Below, in pieces: positions 9,855 through 18,772 of a stretch of DNA of 45,600 bases (within the stretch, counting starts at the first letter, position 1; each line of letters begins with the position of its first letter). This DNA comes from Tritrichomonas foetus (Eukaryota; Parabasalia; Tritrichomonadida; Tritrichomonadidae). The stretch covers positions 25,722 to 71,321 of the forward strand of contig MLAK01000404.1 of assembly GCA_001839685.1 (NCBI GenBank), given 5' to 3'. Position numbers and translations under genes: made by a program. The notes below the pieces were generated by a model. It did not search any database. It worked only from the letters and a program-made list of their open reading frames with translations, and was not told the origin of the DNA.

Positions 9855-12134
9855 ATGAAAATCGGTTTTTTATCAACGATAAGATCAGAAATGACACAAT
9901 TCTGTCGTCCTCCTCGCCCCGTTCGGACTCTTTCAGCGCGGGCCCTACAGGAGGTTCACAGCACGTCAGAATTTATCATCAATCACGAAGACATCGAGTC
10001 GATTCGAGTGATTGGATCTGGTGCGTTCGGCGAAGTTTCGGAAGGACTTTACAAACCCCGCAATGAAAAAGTCGCGATTAAAAAGTTGCATATTGTCAAA
10101 CCAGACGCTCGAAACGAAGAATTATTTCATCGGGAAATCGAAACATTATCTCGCGTTAAACATCCTTTTTTATTGCCTTTCGTTGGCTACACAGACAGTC
10201 CGCCGTTTTATATCCTAACGAAATTTATATCAAATGGCTCTTTGTACAACGAGCTTCATCAAGACAAAGATATCAATTTATCTGGAACTGATCTAACCGT
10301 CATTGCCTATGGAATTTCAGCCGGTATGACTTACTTGCATTCTTTGGATGTTCTTCATCGAGATTTAAAGACGCAAAACGTTTTATTAAATAAGCATAAA
10401 ATGCCAATCATTTGCGATTTCGGATCAAGTCGGAAAGCTGAAGCACAAAAAACAATGACAATGAACTCGGCTGGTACATCGAACTACATGGCTCCTGAAT
10501 TTTTCGTCGGCGGTCATTACAATAAAGAGGTCGATGTTTACTCTTTTGGAATGATGCTTTGGGAGATGCTTACAAAGGAAGTTCCCTTTTATGGCTTCGA
10601 AGCACCCCAGGTGATTTATACTGTTGTCATTCAAAAGCAACGGCCGGATATTCCCGAGAATACGCCACCACGTCTCAAGCAATTGATAGAAATGTGCTGG
10701 GCCCAGGAACCGAGCGAGCGTCCACAATTTGATCGGATAAAACGATTATTTGAAACAGGTGAAGTGCAATTCCCTGGAAATAATCCTATTCAATTTAAAG
10801 AATCACTTGAATTGTACTTACGAAAAAATAAATCGAAAAATTCTTCTTCAAGAAGTTCATCAAAACCACAATTAATGCCTTTTATGAATATGCCAAAACA
10901 TGTCACAACTACTCCGCCATTACCAAAAATGAGCAGACATAGAGATTCACTGCCAGTATGCTTGAATAATGATCCTTCAATGAATTCACTGAAAAATACA
11001 CAAAATTCTATCTCGCAAAGAGTAAATGCTTATTTATTAACGTTGAGTCCAACTACACAACAATTAAATGTAGTTTTAGAATACTTTTCCCAATTAGTTG
11101 ATACAAAAACTATGCCAGCTGCACCAATTTGGGAACCGTTTTTAGAAATTCTTTGTAACACCAATAAAGTCAATCCACCTGAACTTGTTCCGCAAATTTT
11201 CAAACTAACAGAAAAATTTGCACAGAATCATTCAATTCTTGATAAAATTCAATCAGTACCTAATTTACAAGCTTACATACATGATAATACGCTTGATGTG
11301 TTTTTGTACGCAGTAACATTTGTGCCTCAAGCAATGACAAGTAGTTTGGTTAATTCATTAATTGAATTCACTTTAAAGACGGAAACTAGTACAAGCAAAG
11401 CAATAACATTACTTTTCAAGATATTTTCAATGTATGATTTAATGAAAGCTAAAATTTTTATATTTTTTAGAAAAAATGCTTTAAGCTTTGTCAATAAAGA
11501 CGGTGGAAATATAATTTTAAAGGCACTAATGAATCATCATATTACAAATGATACTAATACATCTGCAGATGTAAGTTTTTTAGCAGAAATTATTACTGCA
11601 TATGCGCATTCATCAATTCAAGTAAATGTTATTGCTGCTTATGAAGCAACTTTTTGTGTTTCCTGGGGACGTGCCGAATTTTTTGCATTGAAAGATGTTC
11701 TCGCAAACATGGTTTCTGATAATGAACGCTTAAGGAAACTTAGTTTTGAATTTATACGAAAATTTGCAGATGGTGCAATGGGTGCACCCCTTGAAATGAT
11801 TTGTTCTTCACTTTTAAAAGCTGCTTGTATGTATGGTGATGAAGAAGCAATCATTTTGTTGTGTTGTGTAGCTGCAAAGCCTGGCCCCACATGTCAAATT
11901 TTACTTTCTAGTGCGAAAACATGGTTAATGGTTGCAGAGAAATCATTATTATTTTTGAAATTATTTATGGTTTTAATGAAAAATGAAATAGCAAGAGATT
12001 ATCTTTTGTCAATCCAAGAATCCTATAAATTTTTGATTAATGTGATCAAAATTGGCCCGCCAAATATTTTCCTTGTAATTTTATATATTATAAAAATATA
12101 TCTATCTAAGATGTTAAGGCCCTCAACATCTTAG
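9855..12134 (+). CDS. TKL-type kinase with helical C-terminus, interrupted
   Basis: This is a tyrosine-kinase-like protein kinase followed by a long helical region. Residues ~48-300 hold the kinase: IGSGAFGEVSEG, VAIKKL, HRDLKTQNVLL, the intact DFGSS, GTSNYMAPEF and WAQEPSERPQF. A Ser-rich linker (about 320-380) follows, then ARM/HEAT-like helices to the end. The ATG at 9855 is used; the ATG at 9891 is an equally possible start. The annotated end at 12134 is artificial-looking: the last residues (IYLSKMLRPSTS) are coded by a hairpin insert. The helical region resumes in another frame at 12164-12538. Leaving out 65 bp joins the two frames exactly. So this is either a broken allele, a genuinely shortened protein, or an assembly error. 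The kinase domain itself is complete. Confidence 0.88.
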   Translation: MKIGFLSTIRSEMTQFCRPPRPVRTLSARALQEVHSTSEFIINHEDIESIRVIGSGAFGEVSEGLYKPRNEKVAIKKLHIVKPDARNEELFHREIETLSRVKHPFLLPFVGYTDSPPFYILTKFISNGSLYNELHQDKDINLSGTDLTVIAYGISAGMTYLHSLDVLHRDLKTQNVLLNKHKMPIICDFGSSRKAEAQKTMTMNSAGTSNYMAPEFFVGGHYNKEVDVYSFGMMLWEMLTKEVPFYGFEAPQVIYTVVIQKQRPDIPENTPPRLKQLIEMCWAQEPSERPQFDRIKRLFETGEVQFPGNNPIQFKESLELYLRKNKSKNSSSRSSSKPQLMPFMNMPKHVTTTPPLPKMSRHRDSLPVCLNNDPSMNSLKNTQNSISQRVNAYLLTLSPTTQQLNVVLEYFSQLVDTKTMPAAPIWEPFLEILCNTNKVNPPELVPQIFKLTEKFAQNHSILDKIQSVPNLQAYIHDNTLDVFLYAVTFVPQAMTSSLVNSLIEFTLKTETSTSKAITLLFKIFSMYDLMKAKIFIFFRKNALSFVNKDGGNIILKALMNHHITNDTNTSADVSFLAEIITAYAHSSIQVNVIAAYEATFCVSWGRAEFFALKDVLANMVSDNERLRKLSFEFIRKFADGAMGAPLEMICSSLLKAACMYGDEEAIILLCCVAAKPGPTCQILLSSAKTWLMVAEKSLLFLKLFMVLMKNEIARDYLLSIQESYKFLINVIKIGPPNIFLVILYIIKIYLSKMLRPSTS

Positions 12135-12163
12135 ATAGATATATTTTATATATTATAAAAATA
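12078..12163. repeat. Hairpin insert flanked by 21-bp direct repeats
   Basis: The 21-bp direct repeat (attttatatattataaaaat plus a final a) occupies 12078-12098 and 12143-12163. Between the copies lies a perfect inverted repeat: arms 12093-12115 and 12125-12147 (23 bp each, partly overlapping the direct repeats) around a 9-base loop aaggccctc. The distance between direct-repeat copies is 65 bp, which is not a multiple of three. It shifts the kinase gene out of frame and introduces the stop at 12132. There is no trichomonad splice motif, so it does not look like an intron. Confidence 0.93.
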
Positions 12164-12538
12164 GTGGAAATGAAACCATTGATTGCTCAATATTTAAATG
12201 ATTCAAAAATTGTTAGTTTTTTACTTGGTAAAACTTGTCAGATGAAAGATCCAGAAGATCTTAAATTCTCTGTGGTTGCAATTTGTAAGGTTTCAAAATA
12301 TGTTGTAAATCAACATTATCCAGAAGTTGTAAAATACTTCCTAATGTTGATTTCGGAGAATCCTGATCTATATGTCCAATGTATTGTTGCCCTGGCTGCT
12401 CTTGCAAAACAACCTTCAACACATAATGCTTTTGCAAATGTTGAATCTGTTCTATCAAAAATTAATGATCCAAAGGGTGAAGCAGCCCCATATATTAATA
12501 GTATATTGCATCAGCTTGGACTAATGAACAATCCTTGA
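12164..12538 (+). pseudogene. Detached C-terminal part of the upstream kinase gene
   Basis: This open frame (124 codons, GTG at its start, first ATG at 12170) continues the ARM/HEAT-like helical sequence of the preceding kinase: DLKFSVVAICKVSKYV, YFLMLISENPDLYVQCIVALAAL. If one 65-bp repeat unit is left out, the upstream frame passes without a break from ...ILYIIKI into VEMKPLIAQYL. I therefore read it as the separated 3' end of one gene, not an independent gene. It could still be translated from its own ATG, but nothing suggests a separate promoter. The downstream stop TGA at 12536 would be the original terminus. Confidence 0.75.
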
Positions 12539-12631
12539 AATTCTAATCATTTGTTTATTTTTATTAAAGCGCTTGTGTTTATTATTTTCTGATATGTTTG
12601 TATGATTTTTTGTATACTTTTCCATCCATAA

Positions 12632-12636
<5 letters not shown>

Positions 12637-12665
<29 letters not shown>
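12637..12665 (+). repeat. Poly(A) tract of 29 bases
   Basis: An uninterrupted run of 29 A follows the end of the kinase 3' fragment by about 100 bases and lies just 3' (on the minus strand) of the 12672-13235 gene. It could be a homopolymer expansion or the trace of a retroposed poly(A) tail; no target-site duplication was identified. Confidence 0.9.
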
Positions 12666-12667
<2 letters not shown>

Positions 12668-12671
12668 AAAT

Positions 12672-13235
12672 CTAGAAACTATCTTTAGAAATTTTAAAGA
12701 TGATGTATATTGTCTTAAATATGGTTAGCATATGCATAAATTGCCGGTTTGGGAGATCTTCATGTTTTGAATGAATATTTCGATTATGAGAAAGTGCTCT
12801 TTCGTGGGCGGTAATCTTATCTTGTTCTTTCCATCTTCTTTCAAATTGTTGTTGTCTAAATTTTCTTTCTTGATTTTTCATGTCGTCATTTGTTAACTGA
12901 CCTAAAAACCTTCTATCTTTTCCAACTGTACTTGGGTCTTCATTATCATTTTTATTCCATTGTGTAGGAAGACGAACAGGTTTAAAATGAATATCATCAT
13001 TGGTAATCACTCGTACATTTTCTTCTTCTTCAATATCTTTCTGTGGAATATCACTTGATTGTTTAGGGCGTGATTTTTCTAATAGCAAATCATCAGCAAG
13101 TTTTTTAATAATAGTGATTCTTCTATCATGTGATTCAGATCCATCTAACTCTTTATGATGACTCCTTGTATCATGTGGCATTTGCTCATAAGAATTTTTG
13201 TAAAAAAGAGAAGATAAGATAAATAGATGAAGCAT
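12672..13235 (-). CDS. Small putative secreted charged protein
   Basis: This is a hypothetical protein of 187 aa. The frame is open to a TTG at 13253, but the first ATG is 13235, giving MLHLFILSSLFYKNSYEQ. That resembles a short signal peptide or signal anchor. The remainder is strongly charged and polar, rich in Lys/Arg/Asp/Glu/Gln (for example RKFRQQQFERRWKEQDK), with a possible helix at residues ~125-150. The end becomes hydrophobic (TIFKTIYIIFKI), which is odd for a soluble protein and may mean a membrane-associated C-terminus or an eroded end. No family was recognised. It is convergent with the kinase gene. It may be a real small exported protein or a decaying gene; coding status is moderate. 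Confidence 0.45.
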   Translation of the reverse strand: MLHLFILSSLFYKNSYEQMPHDTRSHHKELDGSESHDRRITIIKKLADDLLLEKSRPKQSSDIPQKDIEEEENVRVITNDDIHFKPVRLPTQWNKNDNEDPSTVGKDRRFLGQLTNDDMKNQERKFRQQQFERRWKEQDKITAHERALSHNRNIHSKHEDLPNRQFMHMLTIFKTIYIIFKISKDSF

Positions 13236-13803
13236 AATGAATATAGTTGACAAATCAAAAATAATTCGTAAAATCTATTGTCAATTTGACGATAGAGCCA
13301 AGATTTTCTATATGTTCTGACAAGATCTCAATAATAATCTGACACTTAGATATTGATGATACTTAATGAATCTGGATCGTAAAATAATTATGGGAATTAT
13401 CATCATTCCATAACATATCATCTTGCAGAAATCTTCAATTCTCATAATTCTGGAGATTGCTATGTTTTATACCACTGTAAATGATCTAAATATTCTTATA
13501 TATTTCTTATAATATTTTTAGCATTAATAAGTGATCATGATGGTTTTATTAAACATATAAGGTGTTAGATTTAAATTAATATTTTTAAAATGAGACCTTG
13601 CTAGAATTATCAATATATTTTTCATGTTTTATCATTAATGTGAAATTACACTATTCAATCCTTGACGCGATCGAAAATGTTTTCATATTCAAGAGATTTT
13701 TAACGATATTTTCGTCCATTTCTTCCACATTTAAACTTTTCAACTAGACCAATCTTTACAACTATCGTTTATTTGAGACAATTTGAAAAAGCATTGAAAT
13801 TTG
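13236..13803. other. Intergenic between divergent genes
   Basis: This AT-rich stretch separates the minus-strand secreted-protein gene from the SNARE gene and must hold both promoters. A TTCCACATTTAAAC string at about 13724-13737 resembles the TTCACATTT strings near other starts in this window. No RNA gene was seen. Confidence 0.45.
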
Positions 13804-14529
13804 ATGTTTTATGAATTAACCAGTGAAAGTTATGATTTTGAAACTTATCAAAAAATCACCGATAAAAGTGGTTTCCTAAAGAAAATGAAGTTTTACTATG
13901 GAATGGTAGCATATGGAACAAAAGTTCTGGCTGAGTACTTACAAACAACAGGAAACTTTAAACAGATTGCACGAGAACTCCTTGAAAAAATGAAGTTTGA
14001 TGGACAGAGATTTGCTTATGATCAAGGAAAATATGTTTTTTCAGGGTATTCCGAAATGTCAAAGCTTGTTGTTATTGTTTTAAGTGATGGAACAGTTGAA
14101 GCAACATCACGTTTCTATTGTGTACAGCAAATTCAACAACAATTTACATCAAAATATGGAAGTTCTTTCGCATCATTCAGTGAAGGATCAAAAACATCTG
14201 ATTTTGGACCAGAGATAAAAAAGATCTTAACAGTAATGGAAAATCCCTCCTCTTCGAAAATAGCAGAAATTAGTAAAAGTTTAGCTGATACTCAAGCCAT
14301 TATGGCTGAAAATTTATCTAAAGCTCTGAGTCGATCCGAGGATTTACAAGTCATGGAATCAAAGGCTGAAAATATTAAAAACTCTGCTGCAACATTTGAA
14401 AGAGAAGCAACGAGTATTCGAAAGCAAATGTGCCGGCAGAAATGGAGATGGTATTTGTTAGGAGGTGGAATTATTTTGATTGTATTGATAATTATTATTG
14501 CCGTTGTAGTGTCTATGTTGAAGAGATAA
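13804..14529 (+). CDS. Longin-type R-SNARE (VAMP7-like)
   Basis: This is a 241-aa vesicle SNARE. A longin domain begins at residue ~28 (MKFYYGMVAYGTKVLAEY, then GNFKQIARELLEKM). A SNARE coiled-coil motif covers about residues 150-210, ending in ATSIRKQMCRQKWRWY. A single C-terminal transmembrane segment (IILIVLIIIIAVVVSML) precedes KR. This is the VAMP7/VAMP72 plan: the longin domain regulates SNARE assembly, and the tail anchors the protein in vesicle membranes. The start is uncertain. ATG 13804 follows an in-frame stop at 13795 and gives a 27-residue extension before the longin fold, whereas ATG 13885 would start exactly at the longin domain as in most relatives. The stop TAA is followed by A (TAAA). 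The central SNARE-layer residue was not settled by eye. Confidence 0.87.
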   Translation: MFYELTSESYDFETYQKITDKSGFLKKMKFYYGMVAYGTKVLAEYLQTTGNFKQIARELLEKMKFDGQRFAYDQGKYVFSGYSEMSKLVVIVLSDGTVEATSRFYCVQQIQQQFTSKYGSSFASFSEGSKTSDFGPEIKKILTVMENPSSSKIAEISKSLADTQAIMAENLSKALSRSEDLQVMESKAENIKNSAATFEREATSIRKQMCRQKWRWYLLGGGIILIVLIIIIAVVVSMLKR

Positions 14530-14702
14530 ACAACTATTGAACCATTAAACAAATTAAATAAAAACGATATAAAGTAACTTTAATTTAAGAATACAAACAT
14601 TTATTATATAGGGTTAAATGCATAGTACTATATATCATTAAACTAAATAGAAAACACAAGATAATGGCGAGAATTGAATAAAACGAATAAAATGAAAAAA
14701 TA

Positions 14703-16256
14703 TTAGCATATTGAAGAAAGATGAAAATTATCAACCATATGTATATCTGAAGAACTAAGAGTATTACTTCCTCTTTTTGGAGAACTACTTGTGGAATAAG
14801 CATTATGTTTATTCGCATAATTGTTAAAAAGATGCGGTTGAATAAGCATTGGTTTGATTGATTTATATCTTGGAGGAGCAGAAATAGTTGCTAAATCGGA
14901 GCTATTTGATCCAAAAAATAGTTTTGTTGGATTATTTTGAAGAACACAAGACCTTTTAGGATTCAAAAGTGGAGATTTCATAAGATCATAAATTGACATC
15001 CTTTTATTTGGATCAAGAACTAACAATCCATGAATTACATCTTGAATTTCTTTATTAACAAAAGGAGGAATTTTATATTCAGCATTAATGATGCAATTCA
15101 CCATTTTCGGGGTAGAAGTTGTGTCCCATGGGATTTGAAGACAACTTAAAATGTAAAGAACTACACCGAGCGACCATAAATCAGCTTTAAAACCATTATA
15201 CTTCTTTCCAAGTATAATTTCAGGTGCGGCAAAAACATCTGAGCCACATATCGTTGTACATAAGGTTTCATTTGTCACTTGACGAGATAATCCAAAATCA
15301 CAAAGTTTAACAACACTATCTTTGGTTAGTAATATATTTTCTAATTTAATATCACGATGAACTACACCATTTTCATGGATATATTGAATACCTTGGACAA
15401 TTTGAGAGAAAATATCTGTGATTTCTAGAAATGATAATTTTTCTTTCATTCCAATATATTTAGATAAGCTTCCTTTTGAACAATATTCGCAAATGATGTA
15501 AATATAATTCTCATCATCAATTATTTCATAAATTTCGACGATATGGTGATGCGATAAGCTTTTCATGATATGTATTTCGTGTAAAAACCGATCCATCATA
15601 TTCATAGATATGAGTTTCATTTTATTGACAACTTTGCAAGCATAAGTTTGACCAATTTCAGTATGTCTACATAATAAAACAATTGATGTTGCTCCTTCTC
15701 CAATTTGATATAGTCTTTCATATTTCCCAAAACTAAATGGAATAGAAATTACTTCTGGTGTTCCTTCTTGGTCATCTTTATGTGAACTGCTTTCATCATG
15801 AGAAGTAAAATCTAAATTTCGTCTATCATTTATTTTTGCTTTATTTAAAATATAAGTCGGTGAAATGGGACGATTAATATCTAAATCTGGACATTGGTGT
15901 ATTTTTGAATTTGGATTGAATTCGATAGCATTTTGAGTGGAATGATCGATTTGAATTTTAGGTTGCGGTTGTTTGAACTGTGTGGAAACTGGCATATGAT
16001 TTTGAATATATTGAAGATGAATTTGTTCATTTGCTGGATCTTTTAAAAAATTTTGATTTTCTTTATGTACATTCTTTTGTTCGTTTTTGATTTGGAATGC
16101 ATCAAATTCGTGAGAATGAACAGTTGGTTGAGATTCAAATTTGGTTAGTGAAGTTTTATGAAAGTTGGAATAATGGATAACATTTGAGACCTTCTTTCGA
16201 TTTATCTGATATTGCTGATATTCTTTGATGTTACTGAATCCACCAATTGCATGCAT
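14703..16256 (-). CDS. CAMK/AMPK-like Ser/Thr protein kinase
   Basis: This is a 517-aa kinase. The frame is open to a TTG at 16307, but the only in-frame ATG is 16256 (MHAIGGFSNIKEYQ). The N-terminal ~170 residues are Gln/Asn/His-rich and low complexity. The kinase domain spans about 175-435: GKYERLYQIGEGATSIVLLC, YACKVV, VVHRDIKLENILL, KLCDFGLSR, GSDVFAAPEIILG and KADLWSLGVVLYIL. The GS.VFAAPE form and order of motifs fit the CAMK/SNF1-MARK group, which phosphorylates Ser/Thr. A Ser-rich tail follows. All catalytic residues are present. Substrates cannot be read from the sequence. No UBA or KA1 domain was identified, so calling it AMPK itself would be too strong. Confidence 0.9.
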   Translation of the reverse strand: MHAIGGFSNIKEYQQYQINRKKVSNVIHYSNFHKTSLTKFESQPTVHSHEFDAFQIKNEQKNVHKENQNFLKDPANEQIHLQYIQNHMPVSTQFKQPQPKIQIDHSTQNAIEFNPNSKIHQCPDLDINRPISPTYILNKAKINDRRNLDFTSHDESSSHKDDQEGTPEVISIPFSFGKYERLYQIGEGATSIVLLCRHTEIGQTYACKVVNKMKLISMNMMDRFLHEIHIMKSLSHHHIVEIYEIIDDENYIYIICEYCSKGSLSKYIGMKEKLSFLEITDIFSQIVQGIQYIHENGVVHRDIKLENILLTKDSVVKLCDFGLSRQVTNETLCTTICGSDVFAAPEIILGKKYNGFKADLWSLGVVLYILSCLQIPWDTTSTPKMVNCIINAEYKIPPFVNKEIQDVIHGLLVLDPNKRMSIYDLMKSPLLNPKRSCVLQNNPTKLFFGSNSSDLATISAPPRYKSIKPMLIQPHLFNNYANKHNAYSTSSSPKRGSNTLSSSDIHMVDNFHLSSIC

Positions 16257-18772
16257 GTTAACGAAAGAACTTTTTATGAAACTGCCTATTTTGAATGAGT
16301 CTATCAAAGTTTTTTATTGAAATTAAATTTTTAAATCAAAAATTCAAATCATTGAATTTTGACGATTGCAATGTAATTATTCTGGTTGAGAGTTTCAATT
16401 TCTTCTTGGAATATAGATCAGAATAAATGAAGATTAGGTGATGAAGTTAACGATCTTTTTTTGTGAAACTTTGAATGACTCCCCATTTTTCCAAAATGGT
16501 TATTCATCAAATTTTGTGAATATATTGAATTACACTGAATATTTAACATAATTGTATGCTGATTAAGTATGTGTCACAAAAGTTTTGTGAAAATTTGTGA
16601 ATCCATAAAATAGTTGGAACATTTTTTCATTCTCATAAAAGTACACATTGCTCCTGCTTACATCCAACATCTATTAATATATTTTTCAAATTTTATCATC
16701 ATCTATCAGAATTATGCCAAAAATGTTGCTATTCCCAAAACACGCTTCGAGAACTACCGAGAAAATCTTTTTTGTTTTCCTCAATTATTTATTTCATTAA
16801 TTTTCAGACATAATCACAAAATTCTATGGTTTATTTTATAAATTCTCGATATTCATCCATATTTATTAATTCTAGAATTTTGTGATCATACGAATTCATC
16901 ATGTGTTAACTTTGATGTCTTCTTTATTTCCATAAGTCATTTTCTAAGTAGAGAATCTAACCAGAGAATTTGTTTCTGATCCTATAGCCACTCCAAAAAT
17001 GATATGTTAGTCCTTGATAATTCATATTATTATATAAAATATTGTTGTAACACACTCTTCTATTTTGTTATAGATTTTGTTTGGCTAAATCAAAAGAACA
17101 CTGATTAAATTTAGAAGTGTGCGAACAACCGTTTACTAAAAAAAAGTGAATTTTGACCATTCTGTATTTCTGGATGAAATTGATTTTGGAATTTGTGATT
17201 TCCAGATAAGATAGAATATCCATTCAATATGCATATGCCACAAAATGAAGTCGATTCGAATTGTATCATGAAGAAATAATTCACCAAAATTAAAAAACAT
17301 TTATTTCATCATTATTATTAAACTTTATTTTTATATTTACCAAAATTGGGAAAAAATCTCGAAATTTTTGAAATTTTAGTTTTCACCGATGAAAAGTTCT
17401 AATTTTTTGAAGTTGAACAGGAGTCATCATCTGTTTGCTGATGGCATTAAGAAAGTGCCCAACTTTTCTGCTCGTTTTCCCAATATCATCATCAGGGAGT
17501 GAACTGCTGGAAAATGACAATAATTTCTCTTTTCAGCATAATTTGTTGATTGCCAAAGGAAAATTCGTCTGCAAATATCGATTTTTTTGATCTTAGGTAG
17601 CGAAATATAAAGCTTTTTTGGGTTTTAACGTACGGATTCCTCACAAAACAATATTCCTGGTGAAATAATTCCATAAGGTCAAAAATTATTTCGGAAATAT
17701 ACATTGATCTAATATGAAAATATATCAATATTAGGAAGAAAAGTTCTTTATACTATTTATTAAGAATGGGAGAATGTCTAATATCATATATTATCAAGTT
17801 TCCATCAATATATTTCCTCTTAGCTTTATAGGACAAATTGAATGTTAAAAATCGATATGTTCAAATAAACGTATTATTTTTTCAAATTTGAATGAATAAT
17901 AGAAAAAGTTAATTCCCCAAATATTCTGATTCAAGAAATAAAGCTAATATCCGGAATATCTTGCAGCTATATATAAATATGAAACATAGACATTGGGCAC
18001 TATCATTTGTGCAAAGCCAAAAATTTTGCATTTTTCTTGTTTGGATAGGATACTTTGATCATTTTTTAAAAATATTCCTGGTGAAATATATTTAACCTTT
18101 GATCCTCTCAAAAATTTCAGAATTTGAATGAGAATCTATTTCTCAGGAATTCCGAGACAGATTTTTATATAACTTCGTTGTTTGTATTAGACACATGGCC
18201 TATAATAACATATTTCAATTTCAGAAAGATTCATCGGTGAAGGGTCTGTTCGCACACTTCTTTAAATTTTCGTGGATATGGGCACTTTTTCCAATATAAT
18301 AATGAAGTTAGTTGATCTTCACAATTTGAATATTTTTTCTTGAGATTGTGCAGTGATTCTTTTTCAAATCTTCTGATTATTTAGATTGAAGTGAGATATT
18401 TTTTTTTAAAAAAAATATCACCCCTTTTTGGATTTCTGAATCAACAGGACAATTTGGAATTCCTTGAATGATCTAAGAATGTCTTCTAAACGCTTATCAT
18501 TATGTTCTTCTATTAAAAAAGCTATCTGGCAATAATAGCTCAGATATTCATCATCTTATGTGAATCTCTGCTGCGCCCAAGGTTCCAAAATAATATGACC
18601 CAACTTCTAGTGTTTTCCTTATAACTAAGCATTTTTATACAGCTTGCAATATAAAATGAATATCATCATCCTGTCTTTTTCCATTGATGTACATCCATGT
18701 CACTTTGAGGCTATGTGGAAGTGAAAACCTTTTTTTTTATCTGGCCGGCCAAATATAATCTATATTCGTAAA
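16257..18772. other. 2.5-kb gene-poor region
   Basis: There is no convincing gene on either strand; short open frames here lack ATG starts, family motifs or codon bias. Structure that is visible: an inverted-repeat pair (17113-17127 with 18247-18261), an 18-bp direct repeat aatattcctggtgaaata at 17650-17667 and 18071-18088, a 12-bp inverted match 17382-17393 with 18230-18241, and an A/T hairpin near 18390-18420. GGCCGGCCAAATA lies at 18743-18755, just before the ankyrin gene start. It may contain a decayed mobile element. Confidence 0.5.
17113..18261. repeat. Possible decayed element between inverted repeats
   Basis: The 15-bp sequence agaagtgtgcgaaca at 17113-17127 has its exact reverse complement at 18247-18261. 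On the outer side both copies adjoin aaattta (with a 2-base length difference), extending the match to about 21 bp. The enclosed ~1.15 kb also holds an 18-bp direct repeat and a 12-bp inverted match. No transposase frame survives, so a non-autonomous or eroded DNA element is only an inference. Confidence 0.35.

Noticed and set aside
12099..12163. The 65-bp insert as an intron
   Set aside because: It has no GTATGT-type donor, no CTAAC branch motif and no proper CAG acceptor at the needed borders. The hairpin and direct repeats explain it better.
16614..16841. 75-codon plus-strand frame in the gene desert
   Set aside because: It starts at TTG, has no family motif and has the AT-driven composition of the surrounding noncoding DNA.
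17492..17728. 78-codon minus-strand frame as a transposase remnant
   Set aside because: No transposase motif is visible, and the length is within what chance allows.
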